The notes beneath the pieces are model-generated. The model saw only the letters and a list, made by a program, of their open reading frames with translations. It was not told the origin of the DNA and searched no databases. Positions 1-12,400 of a stretch of 64,000 bases of DNA are shown piece by piece. Both the position numbers and the translations under genes were made by a program. How positions within the stretch are numbered: position 1 is the stretch's first letter; each line of letters opens with the position of its first letter. The stretch covers positions 43,290,627 through 43,354,626 of the forward strand of contig JAAONU010000013.1 in the NCBI GenBank assembly GCA_012932295.1, read 5' to 3'. Source of the DNA: Cyclina sinensis. Lineage: Eukaryota > Mollusca > Bivalvia > Venerida > Veneridae.

Positions 1-2095
1 GAGATGACATGCATACAAAAGTCTACTATTGTTTAAGGAAATTGATAATCTATATACATTATATAGCCAGATATCTTTTTTGTTAGTAATTCTACAATGC
101 ATTTTCCTCACTTTTTCTCTTAAGATTGTTCAAATGGTTCGAAGGTTTTCAAAGGATGTGTACCAATTGTAGCAATCCAATTTTTATGGTCAGGTAGGCT
201 TTTCCCTTAACACAGAAGGAAACAATGATGCTTTTTAAAATATGCATTACACATAGGAAACATGAACCCATAGAAAAAGTACACCATGCTTGGATGGCTC
301 ACAGGTATCTGCCATTAACAACAAATAAATGCTTTGTGGATCATTATTAAATAATGTAATATAATGTTATAGTAAAACTTTGACACATTATAAACAATGT
401 AGTAAGCCAGTCCTCCAAACACTTCTTTTGATTTTTTTTTACACTATCCAGTACATTGAGTGGTACAAGTTTATGATGTGTGAAAATACAAATTAAAAAA
501 TAGTTGTCATTCAGTTCTTTGATTTTATAATCTCATAGGCAACTAAAATGATCTTGATGTTTTTTGTTGTTGTTTTTGTTGTTGTTTTTGTTGATTTTCA
601 AAGTATTAAAATCTGTTTAAAGTCACACAGTGATTATTGTAAGCCATTTGTTAGAAATCAAGTAAGGTGTAACAAAACTAAATTGAAAATGTTACAAATT
701 TATAAGAAATTTGTAGAATGAAAGTTAACTTATTTTTAAGACATTTAAAAAAAATAAATATCAGTACAGTTAACAGATGATGTTTTGAAAATGAAAAAGA
801 AGTGGTGAAATAATTTGGATGGCAAGAAAATGATTGGAAATTTTTCAAAAAAGTCAAATAGATATTCTGTGGAATTAAATCCTTTTAACTGTTATGGACT
901 AGATCACCTGGCTGAATATCTGTTCACTAAGAAAGGTTTGGATTTTACTAATAAATCAGTTGTGATACTAATTTATACATCCTTTATTTAAGTCTCTTAA
1001 TTAGAGGTTAATCTTGAAAGAAAAAAATATTCTTTTGGTGACAAAGTATCGTTATAAAATTTAAAAAATGCAAGCACATATAATGTTTCTAATAATCTTG
1101 ATATGTAAATGTCATTTCCCTTTTCTAACTGGATCATTTCACACCAGTAGTAATTTCAAAGAAAAAAATAGAAATGTCGCACAAAGAAATACAAAGAAAA
1201 ATAAATTATAAAAAAAATATAAGAATATGAAAATAAATTTATCTTTAAATATGTACTGAAGAATGTGTTGATCTATTGCTGTTGTCTGTAACTGTTATAC
1301 CCTTTAGCTTATCTGAGCATTTTTGCTCTGAGGATGTGCTTTAAGGCCAACTGATTGTCTGTTTTCTGTCTGTTAGCTACAGTTGCTTTAAATGACATCT
1401 CCTGTGCATGAAACCCTTCAGTCAGTTTGGCTCAGAATTGACTGTTATTATAATGTTAAAAGTCTCATGACCAAGAACCTTGTATTTGCCATGAAGCATC
1501 TACAGTAGACCATTACAATGACTGCTGTGCCTTTCAGTCAGTGAACATTTTACATAGAAACAAGTCCATTATTAAGTGGGACTAAATTTTACTTCTCAAA
1601 AGTTAGTTCAAAGGTCACAGTTGAAGACTCAGACTCCTTTTGGAGAGTTGAAGGTGTTTATCTTCAGATGTTTTAGTTTAACCTTGATCTATTGCTGTAC
1701 CATTTTCAGGTGTTTTTAAGACTAAACATATTTAGCTTCCTTTTTTGATATGGAGCCCTTTCATGTTCAAATCCCAGAAATCAGTTTGTGACAGGTGAAA
1801 TGTTAATTAATGGAGTCATCTGGAGTTTTAGACTTTAAACTATGACTGAATGGCATACAGATTATGACCTTTTTTTTATCCAAAGATTGCGAAAACAGGG
1901 TTAAACATTATTTATACCACTGGGCTTAAATATCAAAATGATTGGTATAGTCAAGGCAGCTCATGTAATCAACCTTAACATTCTGTTGTTGGAAATGCCA
2001 AAAAGAGGCAGTCTGACAGCTTTGCTAATTGTTTAAAAGAAAAAGAAAATTATCACAAAAGGCTTATTTTCAGTTTGTTTTCCTTTTATTTTCAG
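1..2095 (+). other. Upstream FGD intron (no gene seen)
   Basis: AT-rich sequence with no convincing exon on either strand. It ends in the acceptor tttattttcag at 2095, so it is read as the intron before the first visible FGD exon. The FGD start codon and promoter must lie upstream of the window, or in a short first exon here that I cannot recognise. Confidence 0.6.
540..592. repeat. GTT-rich simple repeat
   Basis: Imperfect (gttgtttt)n microsatellite inside the upstream FGD intron. Confidence 0.7.
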
Positions 2096-3432
2096 CACCA
2101 GGAAAACCCAAATTCATTGAGCACCTGATTAATCGTGTAGTATCTAAGCGAGTCAGTCAGCAGTCACGTAATGGCTTGATCAAAACATGCGAAGATTCAT
2201 CAGATGTCCAGGGGGAACCACTCTCACCAGACTCTGAAAAATGTCTACAGAGAGCCATTGTTGAAGAGCTGTTGTCTTGCACGAACAGGCCTGTCAGTAC
2301 AGAATCAACAGACTCTGGGAATGAATCATCATTATTAGAATCAACAAGTGACTTTTCACCTACTGCAAGAAAAAAATCATTGTCAACACCAGCTTCACCC
2401 ACCTTTCATGGAATTGTGAAAGACAGGTTAAGAAATTTTCAGGTTTTAAATGAACCAAAAGACAAAGACTTGGTTCCTTCTAAAGTGGGTTTACATTCAC
2501 CTCTGCCCATACAAAAACCATATAAAAATGAGCAGTTTGTTCATGAACTTAAAGAAATAAATAACCAAATAAAAGAGTTTCACTGTTCAATTTCTCAGGA
2601 TGAAAGTTTTAATTCAGCAGTCATGGAATCAGGATATGTAAGGGCACTGGTGGCAAAGATCAATGAGAACAAATTAAGACCAGTTGTTGATGAGGAGAAG
2701 AAAAATTCAGAGGATGAAAGTCCTGATGACAGTGCAGAGTTGAAAGATAGACTACAACTTGATGAACAAAATAGAGATCCAGAGTGGGATGAATTTGAAA
2801 GAGAATTGGACAAATCTGATGAAAATGAAGATGAAATACCTGAAACAGAACAGACCGAAGAGGCTTGTCTAAGAAGAAGTGGTAATATTAGCAGTCATGA
2901 TGAACCTTCTCAAAGAACATCTTCGAAGAGACCTTCGCGCACATCAGTAGGATCATCTTCATTGGGTGTAAATTCTCGTATAAGCTTTGATTCGTACAGT
3001 GATAGCCAAGTAAGTAAAGCGCTTAAAAGATTTAATCTGGAACGCAGTAAAAGCATACCACAGTCTTGCTTGAGCTCCGTCTCTACTTCTTCTTTCTCTT
3101 TTCATAATACACATATCAGATCTCCTCCAAAACTACGCAATCTTAACTCTAACAAATATGGTGATTCTAAATATAGTAACACTAACGATTATAGAAACAC
3201 TAACGGTGCTGTTCTGTCTTCTTGTGCTAAAAATAGAAACTGTTTGTCATGTGATATTGAAAGAACTGTTGACCAGTCTGCAGGTCAGACTGTTTCTACA
3301 GAAAGGAGAGGTTGTGTTTCACAGAGTTTGGATTATGGATCACTAAATCCGGCAGAACTGTTTGACGAAAACTGGACTGTCGAGCTGAACTTTGATGACT
3401 TTGATCTAGATTTACAACCAAGTGACAGAAGG
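2096..3432 (+). CDS. FGD: FGD exon: large N-terminal disordered region
   Basis: A 1,337-nt exon between acceptor ttttcag and donor agg|gtaagt. It completes a split codon and then encodes 445 residues, ending in phase 0. The protein is low-complexity, rich in Ser, Glu and Asp, with an acidic stretch ([18 protein letters not shown]) and several Ser-Pro sites. No folded domain is seen. A large N-terminal exon without a folded domain fits the FGD family. The same frame stays open past the donor to 3588. Confidence 0.88.
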
Positions 3433-6400
3433 GTAAGTGGAAAAAGAATTGTTCGGTGTTATTGTTCAGTGTTCGTGCTCATGTCATTTGCATGTTTAGC
3501 AATGAGTGTTGGCCTCATTTTTGTGCACTTTGATTTTGGTGGAGTCTTCGATGATTTTGCAAAGGCTTGGCATTTTGGTTGCATGTGATATACCATTAGT
3601 TGATGGAAACTGGATATTTAACCTTCTGCAGTTATTATCTATTCATTGATTCAGTGCATCATCATCTTGAAGCATTTCATAAAACTGTAACTCTTACAAA
3701 AGTGGCATTAAGCATGTTTCATTTCTTGGATTTTCATCTTCAAAACATCAATATTAAGTGAATTATCTCAACAAATAACAGTAACAGTTGTTCAGATGGG
3801 AATTTTAATTCAAGTATACAGCTAACACAGTTACTCAAAGTATTTTATCCAAGCATCATTGATTTTCAGTTAAGATAAAATAATACCTTCTGTAGGAGTA
3901 ATAAAACTTGTAAAAGATTTAGAGATAGTACATTCTCTAGCATTGCTTTGTTCAGTGTATTTTCTGTGCACGACAGAGTGGTCTGTCTATGTATCATCAT
4001 TTCTGCAGTTGAACCCCTTAACACTTTACATTTGAAGTATTTTTTTCTATTTCTTTGAATTTTCTATGCTAGCCAGAGTCTTTTTCTTTTCCTGTAGAAT
4101 CTTGTTACCTGGGTTCTCACACATTTTTAAGTCTTAGTTGATTTACTCTGGAACCAAGCAATGTTTTAAATGCTAAGTAGTAGGTAAGTATAATAGATGC
4201 ATAACCCCATTTTAGCATATCAGGTTAGGCTGTCCTTTGTTTTTACCCATGTGAGGTAGTGTGATTTTGCACACACGTGCAAGATGAGTCAAACAGGTCA
4301 CCTTTTGTTGTCACATTGTTTTTAGTCATTCCCATGCATCAACAGCATACATGCCGCTCTCTTGTTACTCGCCAGGTTCTTCCCATATTTAGACCCTTAC
4401 CTAGGCGCCCCGGCGAAGCACCCAAATCTCCAAATAAATCAACATTTTGACTTGAAAGAAAAAAAAATCTATAAAATTCGTGGAATACACACTTAAGTCC
4501 AAGTTTGAATATACCAAGTCAAAACCTTTGACACGCGAGATTGATATTTGGTTGATTATGTGACGAAAGTTGGCTTTTTCTTATGCGCGTTAGTGTTAAT
4601 TGTCAGTAACATCTGGTCATTGCACGGGGTAATACTTAATTAGCGCCTGAATGTTGTAAATGATGTTTGCAACAAGATGACATGTCATTCGCCTGATTGT
4701 TGTTACACTATGTTGAATAAAGTACCATGTATGACGTCAGAAACACGTTTTTTGGTTTTCGTTTTTACCGCGGTGTGATGTCCAAAAACCCAGCGATTTT
4801 CCACAAATCTCCAGTTAATGATCCATCCCTAAATGGCATGTATGATCAACAGTTAGTTCCAAAAGCTCTTAGTATGCATTTCCATTGAAAGAGTGCAAAC
4901 TGAAAATGTATTCAGGAAACACATATTGTATGCAAGAAAAATATACATTCATGTATTTGAGGTTGAATCTGGTTATTTGGCCCTTGGGCAACTTTGTTTG
5001 GTGGAAGCTTGGCAGAGCCTTGTTCCTGTGAAAATGCAGTTGCCCTCAGCCAGATCAGCCAGTGCATTTTTCAAATACCTGACATATTCTTAGAATTTTG
5101 TATCTTGCCTTGGCTGGATATACAATCTGTTACAATTTAGAACAGGTGGACATGGACTTTATTGCTGAGTTTGATAAACAAACCAATTTAAGAAGTTGCA
5201 AAAGCAAACATGAAGATAGCATATGTGTAAAAGAAAAGGTGTAAGATTGTTTCTTTAATGTATTCTGGTTTTAATTCTGACCTATGATAGTGATTTCAGT
5301 CACTTGCTAATGAAATCAAATGGTGTGTGCTGTTTGCTTATCTTACTGTATGTAGTTAATTGTTTTCTTTACTACCTCTTGCAAAACTGATCAGAGTTTC
5401 ACGTAATCAGAATGCTGTAAGTGATGTTACGATGTTTATTTCAGTGGCTTAAACTGTCACTTTACTGATCATCCAGTCACAGCGAGGCAGTTTTCTCAAT
5501 TATACCTGTCAATAAAATTGCATCTTGCAATCCACCCGCAGCCTGAAAAATGTGCCAGGGCGGCGCCGAAGTTGCTGTGTCGTAATTGTCGCTGCGCTGC
5601 TACCGGAAATCTTCACTCAGTATCTTTTTCCTAAGCGCTTTTCCATTTCGTACACAGAATGACACTAGAATGACATTATTGACAGGTAAAAGGCGGGGTT
5701 TAAAAGAAACACATTGGGAGGCGCTTTAATTGATTTTTGACAGGTGTACCGACGAGTCTCATTCTTTACTTAACAGTGTAAACTCTAATCAGTTTTGCAA
5801 GCGGTAGTATTTCAGTTTCTTTATTCTGATTATAAAATTGACTTGTCTTCCTTTTCCATCTCTGTAGATGTTTATACAAATTTTTTAAAGAAAAAAAGTA
5901 CTATTATAGCTTATAAATTCATAAAAGTATTACATTATAACTTTAAGTTAAAAGCATGAAGATTTTAATCTAAATTACTTAAATTAAAAATGTCAGTGCT
6001 CTACAGTTAGCAAATACATCAAATATTTCATGTGTACAAGTACTTGCCACATTATTAGAATGTTTTCTCTAGCATATTCCCGAGGACCTGAACACTCATG
6101 GATTTACAAAATTTGGTAACTTTAAATTTCACAAATTTTGAAACTGGCTATAGTTTGCAACTTCCAGTATCAGAAGATAGGCTCCATTGCATCTGTGTGT
6201 GCAGGTCCAAGGACATTTCTTCATATTCAATAAATGTAATGGGAGTAACATGGAAGTGTTATAATGTTTGCTTTTGCAACATCACCAAGAATCAAAATGT
6301 TGGCTGTGAAGAAAAAGAGAAGGGGTCAGTATCCACCTCTCATCATAAAGGGGCTTATGTCCATGTGGGCTTTGATAAGGGCAGTGTATATTCATCAAAA

Positions 6401-9400
6401 GGCATCTATGGAAGACCATATCTTAATGGCTGTCACGTAACCATATTCTAGTGATCAGTAATAATTGTAACCCTTTGATGTAAGCCAAACTTGCTCTTTT
6501 CAAGTAAGCTATCTTAATATATTATTTCTACAACTTTTATGCCCCCCATCGAAGATGTTTTGCAAATGTCAGTCAGTCGGTAGACACTTTGGTTTCCAAT
6601 CAATATCTAGAGAACCCTTGGACCCACCTTCCTTAGACTTGGTGTATGAAGGTTGGTCATGACTAGTAGATGAGCCCTTTAGTTGTTTTACATCAGCAGG
6701 TCAAAAGGCATGGTAACATTGACATTGAATAGAAAAATGGTTTCAGATCAAAAATTAGAGAACACTGGTCCCAAGTTGTCCAAACTTAATGAGTAGGTTG
6801 ATCATGACCTGTAGACGACCCCTATAGCTTTTCATTTCACCAGGTCAAAGGTCAAGGTCACCATGAGCTTGAAAACCTAAATTGCTTCCAATCAATATCT
6901 AAAGAACCCATTGTCCCAGGTTGTTCAATCTTAGTTTGTAGGTTGATCATGACCAGTAAATGAGTCCTATAGTTTTTCAGGTCACCAGGTGAAAGGTCAA
7001 GGTCACAGTGACTTTAAAGAGCAAAACGATTTCCAATCAATATCTAAAGAAGGCTTGGTCTCAGGTGGTTCAAACTTAGTGAGTAGGTTGATCATGACAA
7101 GTAGATGACCCCTATAGTTTTTTACTTCAACAGGTCAAAGATCAAGGTCACAGTGACCTTGAATAACAAAACAGTTTCCGATCAATAACTTAAGAACCCT
7201 TTGTTCCAGGTTGTTTAAACTTAGTATGTAGGTTGGCCATGACCAGAAGATGACCCATATAGCTTTACAGATCACCATGTCAAAGGTCAAGGTCACAGTG
7301 ACCTTTAAGAGCAAAACAGTTTTCGACCAATAATTATAGAACCCTTAGTTTCAGATTTTTCAAACTAAGTTTATAGGTTGGTCATGACTAATAGATGACC
7401 ATTATAGGTTTTCAGGTCACCAGGTTAAAGGTCAAGGTCACAGTGAGCTTGAAAAGCTAAATGGTTTCTGATCAATAACTATGGAATCCTTGGGCCTAGA
7501 TTCATCATTCTTAGTTTTTAAGTTGGACATGACAAGTAGATAACCCCTTTAGTTTTTTATGACACCAGGTCAAAGGACAAGGTCACAGTGACCTTGAATA
7601 GCAAAACGGTTTCTGATCAATAACTATAGAATGTTTGGTCCCAGGTTGTTCAAACTTAGTGTGTAGGTTGGTCATGACTAATAGATGACCGTATAGTTTT
7701 CAGGTCACCAGGTCAAAGGTAATGAACAGAGTGACCTTGAACAGCAAAATTATTTCCAGTCAATAACTATAGAAACCTTGGTCCCAGGTTCTTCAAACTT
7801 AGTTTATAGGTTGGTAATGACTTGTAGATGACCCCAATAGTTTGTCAGATCACCAGGTCAAAGGTCAAGGTCACAGTGACCTTGAATAGCAAAATGGTTT
7901 CCAGTCAATAACTATGGAATCCTTGGGTCCAGGTTCTTCATACTTAATGTGTAGGTTGGTAATGACTAGTAGATGACCCTTTAGTTTTTTACCTCAGTAG
8001 GTCAAAGGTCAAAGTAACAGAGATCTTGAATAGCAAAACAGTTTCCGATCTTTAAAGAACCCTTGGTTCGAGGTTGTTTAAACTTAGTATGTAGATTGTT
8101 CATGACCAGTAGATGATCCCTATAGTTTTTCAGGTCATTGGGTCAAAGGTCAAGGGTCACAGTGACCCTGAAAAGCAAAATTGTTTCCAGTAAATAATTG
8201 TAGAATGCTTGGGCCCATTTTCCTCAAACTTTGTATATAAGTTGTTCATGACTTGAACATGAGGCATTTAGTTTTTCAGGTCACCAGGTCAAAGGCCATA
8301 GTCGCAGTGTCCTTGAATATCAAAATGGTTTCTGATTAATAACTATAGAATGCTTGGTCCCAGCTCCTCAAAACTTCATGGCTGCCTGTAGGGAAAAGGC
8401 GCTATGGGGACATATATGTTTTAGAAAAATCTCTTGTTTTTCTTTGATTTAGCATTAAAATTTGTTTAGTCATTTACACTCCTGTGATAAATTATCATTA
8501 CCTTAAACTTATTTTCAAGTTGTAATCCAATGAATATTCAATAAATGACTTTATGATAATACATAAGGAAATTTAACAGGTCTGTGAAGTGTTAATGAAT
8601 ATTGTATAATTTCTGTACATTACCAGTATCATGACTAGTTGCTGCTATAATCTATCTGTTGTATCACAATGCGTAACAAACTGTTACTTGAGTTTGTTTT
8701 TCCACTCCATGCATTTTATAGATTGTCTATTCACATGTGTGCCGCACTTCGACTTTTAATGTTAATATTGAATCAAAAATCACTCACTTGCAGATTTGTT
8801 ATGAAAATGTCTTACATTTATCAGTTGGATGAAAAGGTATTTTTTTTTTTTCCAAAGTGTTTATCAACCTAGATTAATATTCTGTGCGGATTGATCCCAT
8901 GAGGAAGTTGGCAATCGACTCTCTTTACATTTATCTATTTCTGACGTTAATAATAAGTGTTATACCATCTCCTACATATTTTTGCATATTGACAGAAGTT
9001 TTACAATGGATGTTAACATTAATCAAGGATTAGTTTTTGTTTGATACAATAGATGGTAAGTTTTCTGAAAAATTGTTGGTGACTGACAAAATTAATTTTG
9101 TGGTACCTTCTTTTATGAACTTTTCAGTTTTGTGAGGACCTTTTCATGTGAACTTCTTGTCAAATGAACAATTAATACTGTTCTCCTTGAAGTAGAATTT
9201 TAGAATTTTTATTCTTCCTTAATTATGTATGGTCCACTTGCTTGTAATTGAATGTATTGAAAGATAAATGAATCAAGCAGAAGCAGATGAATTTGTGGAG
9301 CAAAAAAATCGCAGTTCTTACAGATATGATCTCATAACAATTTTTTTACAGTACATTAAAATGTACAAGCTTATCTGATCATGTAAAAAACCCTTTGATT

Positions 9401-12400
9401 TGGGAACTCGTTCAATTCCATTCTTGAATGTTAAAAAGGATTCTCCATAATTATACTTATCAGTAGAAAATGTATGAAAAGGTACTGGTAGTTTTTCCTG
9501 GAAGCACTAGAAGGGCAGGCAATTCAAAATGGCAGTTGTCACAGAAATGTAGTGACCAGTATTTGTTAAAAGCCATATACAAAGTCTGATATCCAAGTGA
9601 AATTTCAGCAGTTTAAAGTCACGGTGATTACAGGGCCACCTCGCATCTAAATTTCTGTAAGAATCTTTTTTTTGTTTCCAGCAGTCACAAAACATGCATG
9701 CTTTTCTTGCCTGTAATACTGAAGTTAATAAAATCATTCTGATTTATTACAGTTTGTGTAGAGAGCTATTCATAAAACAACTGCCTTTCTTCCAAACACT
9801 GCCTTTTGGAGTTTTCATTTTGTTCAAAGCATTCTGATGTAGGAAAGGCCACATATTATGAAAAGAAAAAGAACTCACTTGAAAAAAATGCAAAACTTTG
9901 CTAGTATAGAGGAAAGACAGACTGATAAAATGTCTTAACTGATTTACTGGACACCTACATGTATTTTCAAGTCACTTCTTAGTTATAACAAGAACTCCAG
10001 GAATTTTAACCTTAGTCAGAAGCAGAAAAGATTCCATTATATTACAACTTGATCCTTCCTAGCTTATATATATAAGAAATGGCAGGCTATAAATCAGGGT
10101 AGTAGACTACTTTGCAATAACTGGCCACAATGCCATAAGTATTTCAGTCCAGCAATCTGCTGAAATTTAGACAAACTTCATTTGTTACTATTCCTAATGG
10201 TATTTTGTTTCTGGCTTAAAGAGAAAAAGATGTTAAAGCTAAATATATGAGGTATAATATAAGAAAAAGTATGCATCACTTCTGACCTCCAGTAGCATAA
10301 TTATAATGACCTACCAGTATCAACAGAGTGAAACAGCCAAAAACCCGCAGCATTATAACCAATGCTGTATACATCTACCAGTAACTTCAAACTGGAGCTA
10401 TCACTGAATGTGATTAATAACCCTACAATACCGACTTGTCAGGGATAAAAGGGAAATATAGAATACATCACTCACATCTACAGTTATATTTGTGTCCTGC
10501 ACACAAAGCTGAAGTCTGCATCACAAGACTTTTTCTATGATGAGCCATTCACGAAAAACACTTATTAGTGAACATGCACATGAAGTTTCATATTGATAGT
10601 TTTGGAAATGTGGAAGTACAGCTTGCATCACAAGATTTTGCTATGATGGACTGTAAATCTGCTGAGTGTGCATGAAAAATGTATCATGCACATCTACACC
10701 TACTGATTAAATAGCACACCCAGTTTCAAGTTGAAAGACCTAAAAATGAGGAAGTAGTTTGTGTCATAAGATTTCTACAAACCAACCGGCCACCAGCCTG
10801 GCTGACGACCATAAGAACAAAGCAAAGCAAAAATTATTCTTTCACTGCCTTCATTTATGGCCTCTCTTTTATTTATTTATCCTTCTTTTTTCTTTTATTT
10901 TTTTCCTTTTCTTTTGAAGAACTTGTTATTAATCTGTTCTGTGGAAGGAATCCATGACTTTTTTCACCTCCACACAGAAGCCTTAAGAGTATTCTAACCA
11001 ATTTAGTGGTGGGGAGAAAAATGATATCTCAACATGATGGGTGCTGATAATGGGGCATTAATAGAAAAATTGGCACAATATGTGAATGAATAATCTCACT
11101 ATAAACTTAGAGTATGCCTGCTGAAGACATTGGCAGCTGTCTGTATGCTCCCTAAATTGATGCTAAATTAATACCACAGACTGTAGAGAGGAAAACATTG
11201 TGGCTAGAATTAAAAACACGGAAGTCAAGGAGTTTTGTAAACATGTTTTTATTCGAGGAACTAAATATTACAATTGAAACTACACCTCAAAATATTTACA
11301 TTTACTGGAATTAACCACAATAAATTCGTATGCCATTTTAGATACAAACATTAATTTGAATTGTTAAAAAAAGTACATATTAACAATGGTGGATATAAAA
11401 TTACAAGTCAAGGTGAGACTTCTGTCTGTTTATATCTGCATGCTAAGAGCTGCACCTTGTATTGGAAATTTATGCACTTAATACACTTCTCTTGCATTGA
11501 ACATAAGGTTACATGAAGTGCATGAGCTGAAAATATTTCAATGTATTATGCTAAATAATTCAGCTGTGTAGTTTAACTGCATGTTTAATGTCACAGTTTG
11601 TAATTAATGTGTAGATCTTTTGTATATTGATTTGGGACATTTTAACAGATAAATTGATTATATGTTTTTTTATGTTGTTACTCTATATTGTGTGTGTGTA
11701 AAACTTACTTTATGGTAAAAGTTTTGGTTTACAACCAAAAATTGATTTATGTTTGTTTTCCTTAAGCAGTCAGCAAGTACCACAATATGTATACTCATGT
11801 ATAATATGTATACTTCACAAGTACCATAATATGTATACTCAACAAGTACCTCTAAATGTATACTTCACAAGTACCACAATATGTATACTTTACAAGTACC
11901 ATAATATGTATACTCAACAAGTACCTCTAAATGTATACTTCACAAGTACCATAATATGTATACTTCACAAGTACCACATTATGTAAACTTCACAAGTACC
12001 ACATTATGTAAACTCTACAAGTACCACAGTATGCATACTAAATAAGTACCAATAAATGTATACTTTACATGTACCATTGAAAAAAAATTTTTTAAATGGA
12101 TAGAAATCAAGGAACATTTATTCTCTAACTATCCGAGAAATGTTTTAGCAGTGATTTTAATTAAATATATGACCAGTGTTACTAAACTTCCAACAGAGAG
12201 ACTTTGCCAGGCTTAGACCTGTTAACAGAAAGATTGCTGCCAAATTATCTGCAAATTAGAGGTGAAAATGTGCAATAGATACATGACACCTGGCAGCTTG
12301 GTTTTAAGTTGACTCAGCTTGAAAAAATAAAACTTCATTTAATACTTGTGCGAATCAAGCATATAATACAGATGTTAAGAAATGTAGCCATTTTGCATAT

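Noticed and set aside
2157..2813. Minus-strand open frames over the FGD N-terminal exon
   Set aside because: Shadows of the Ser/Glu-rich coding exon on the plus strand.
6098..6451. 117-codon plus-strand open frame in the large FGD intron
   Set aside because: No recognisable domain, no splice partners, and no regulatory context; treated as chance.
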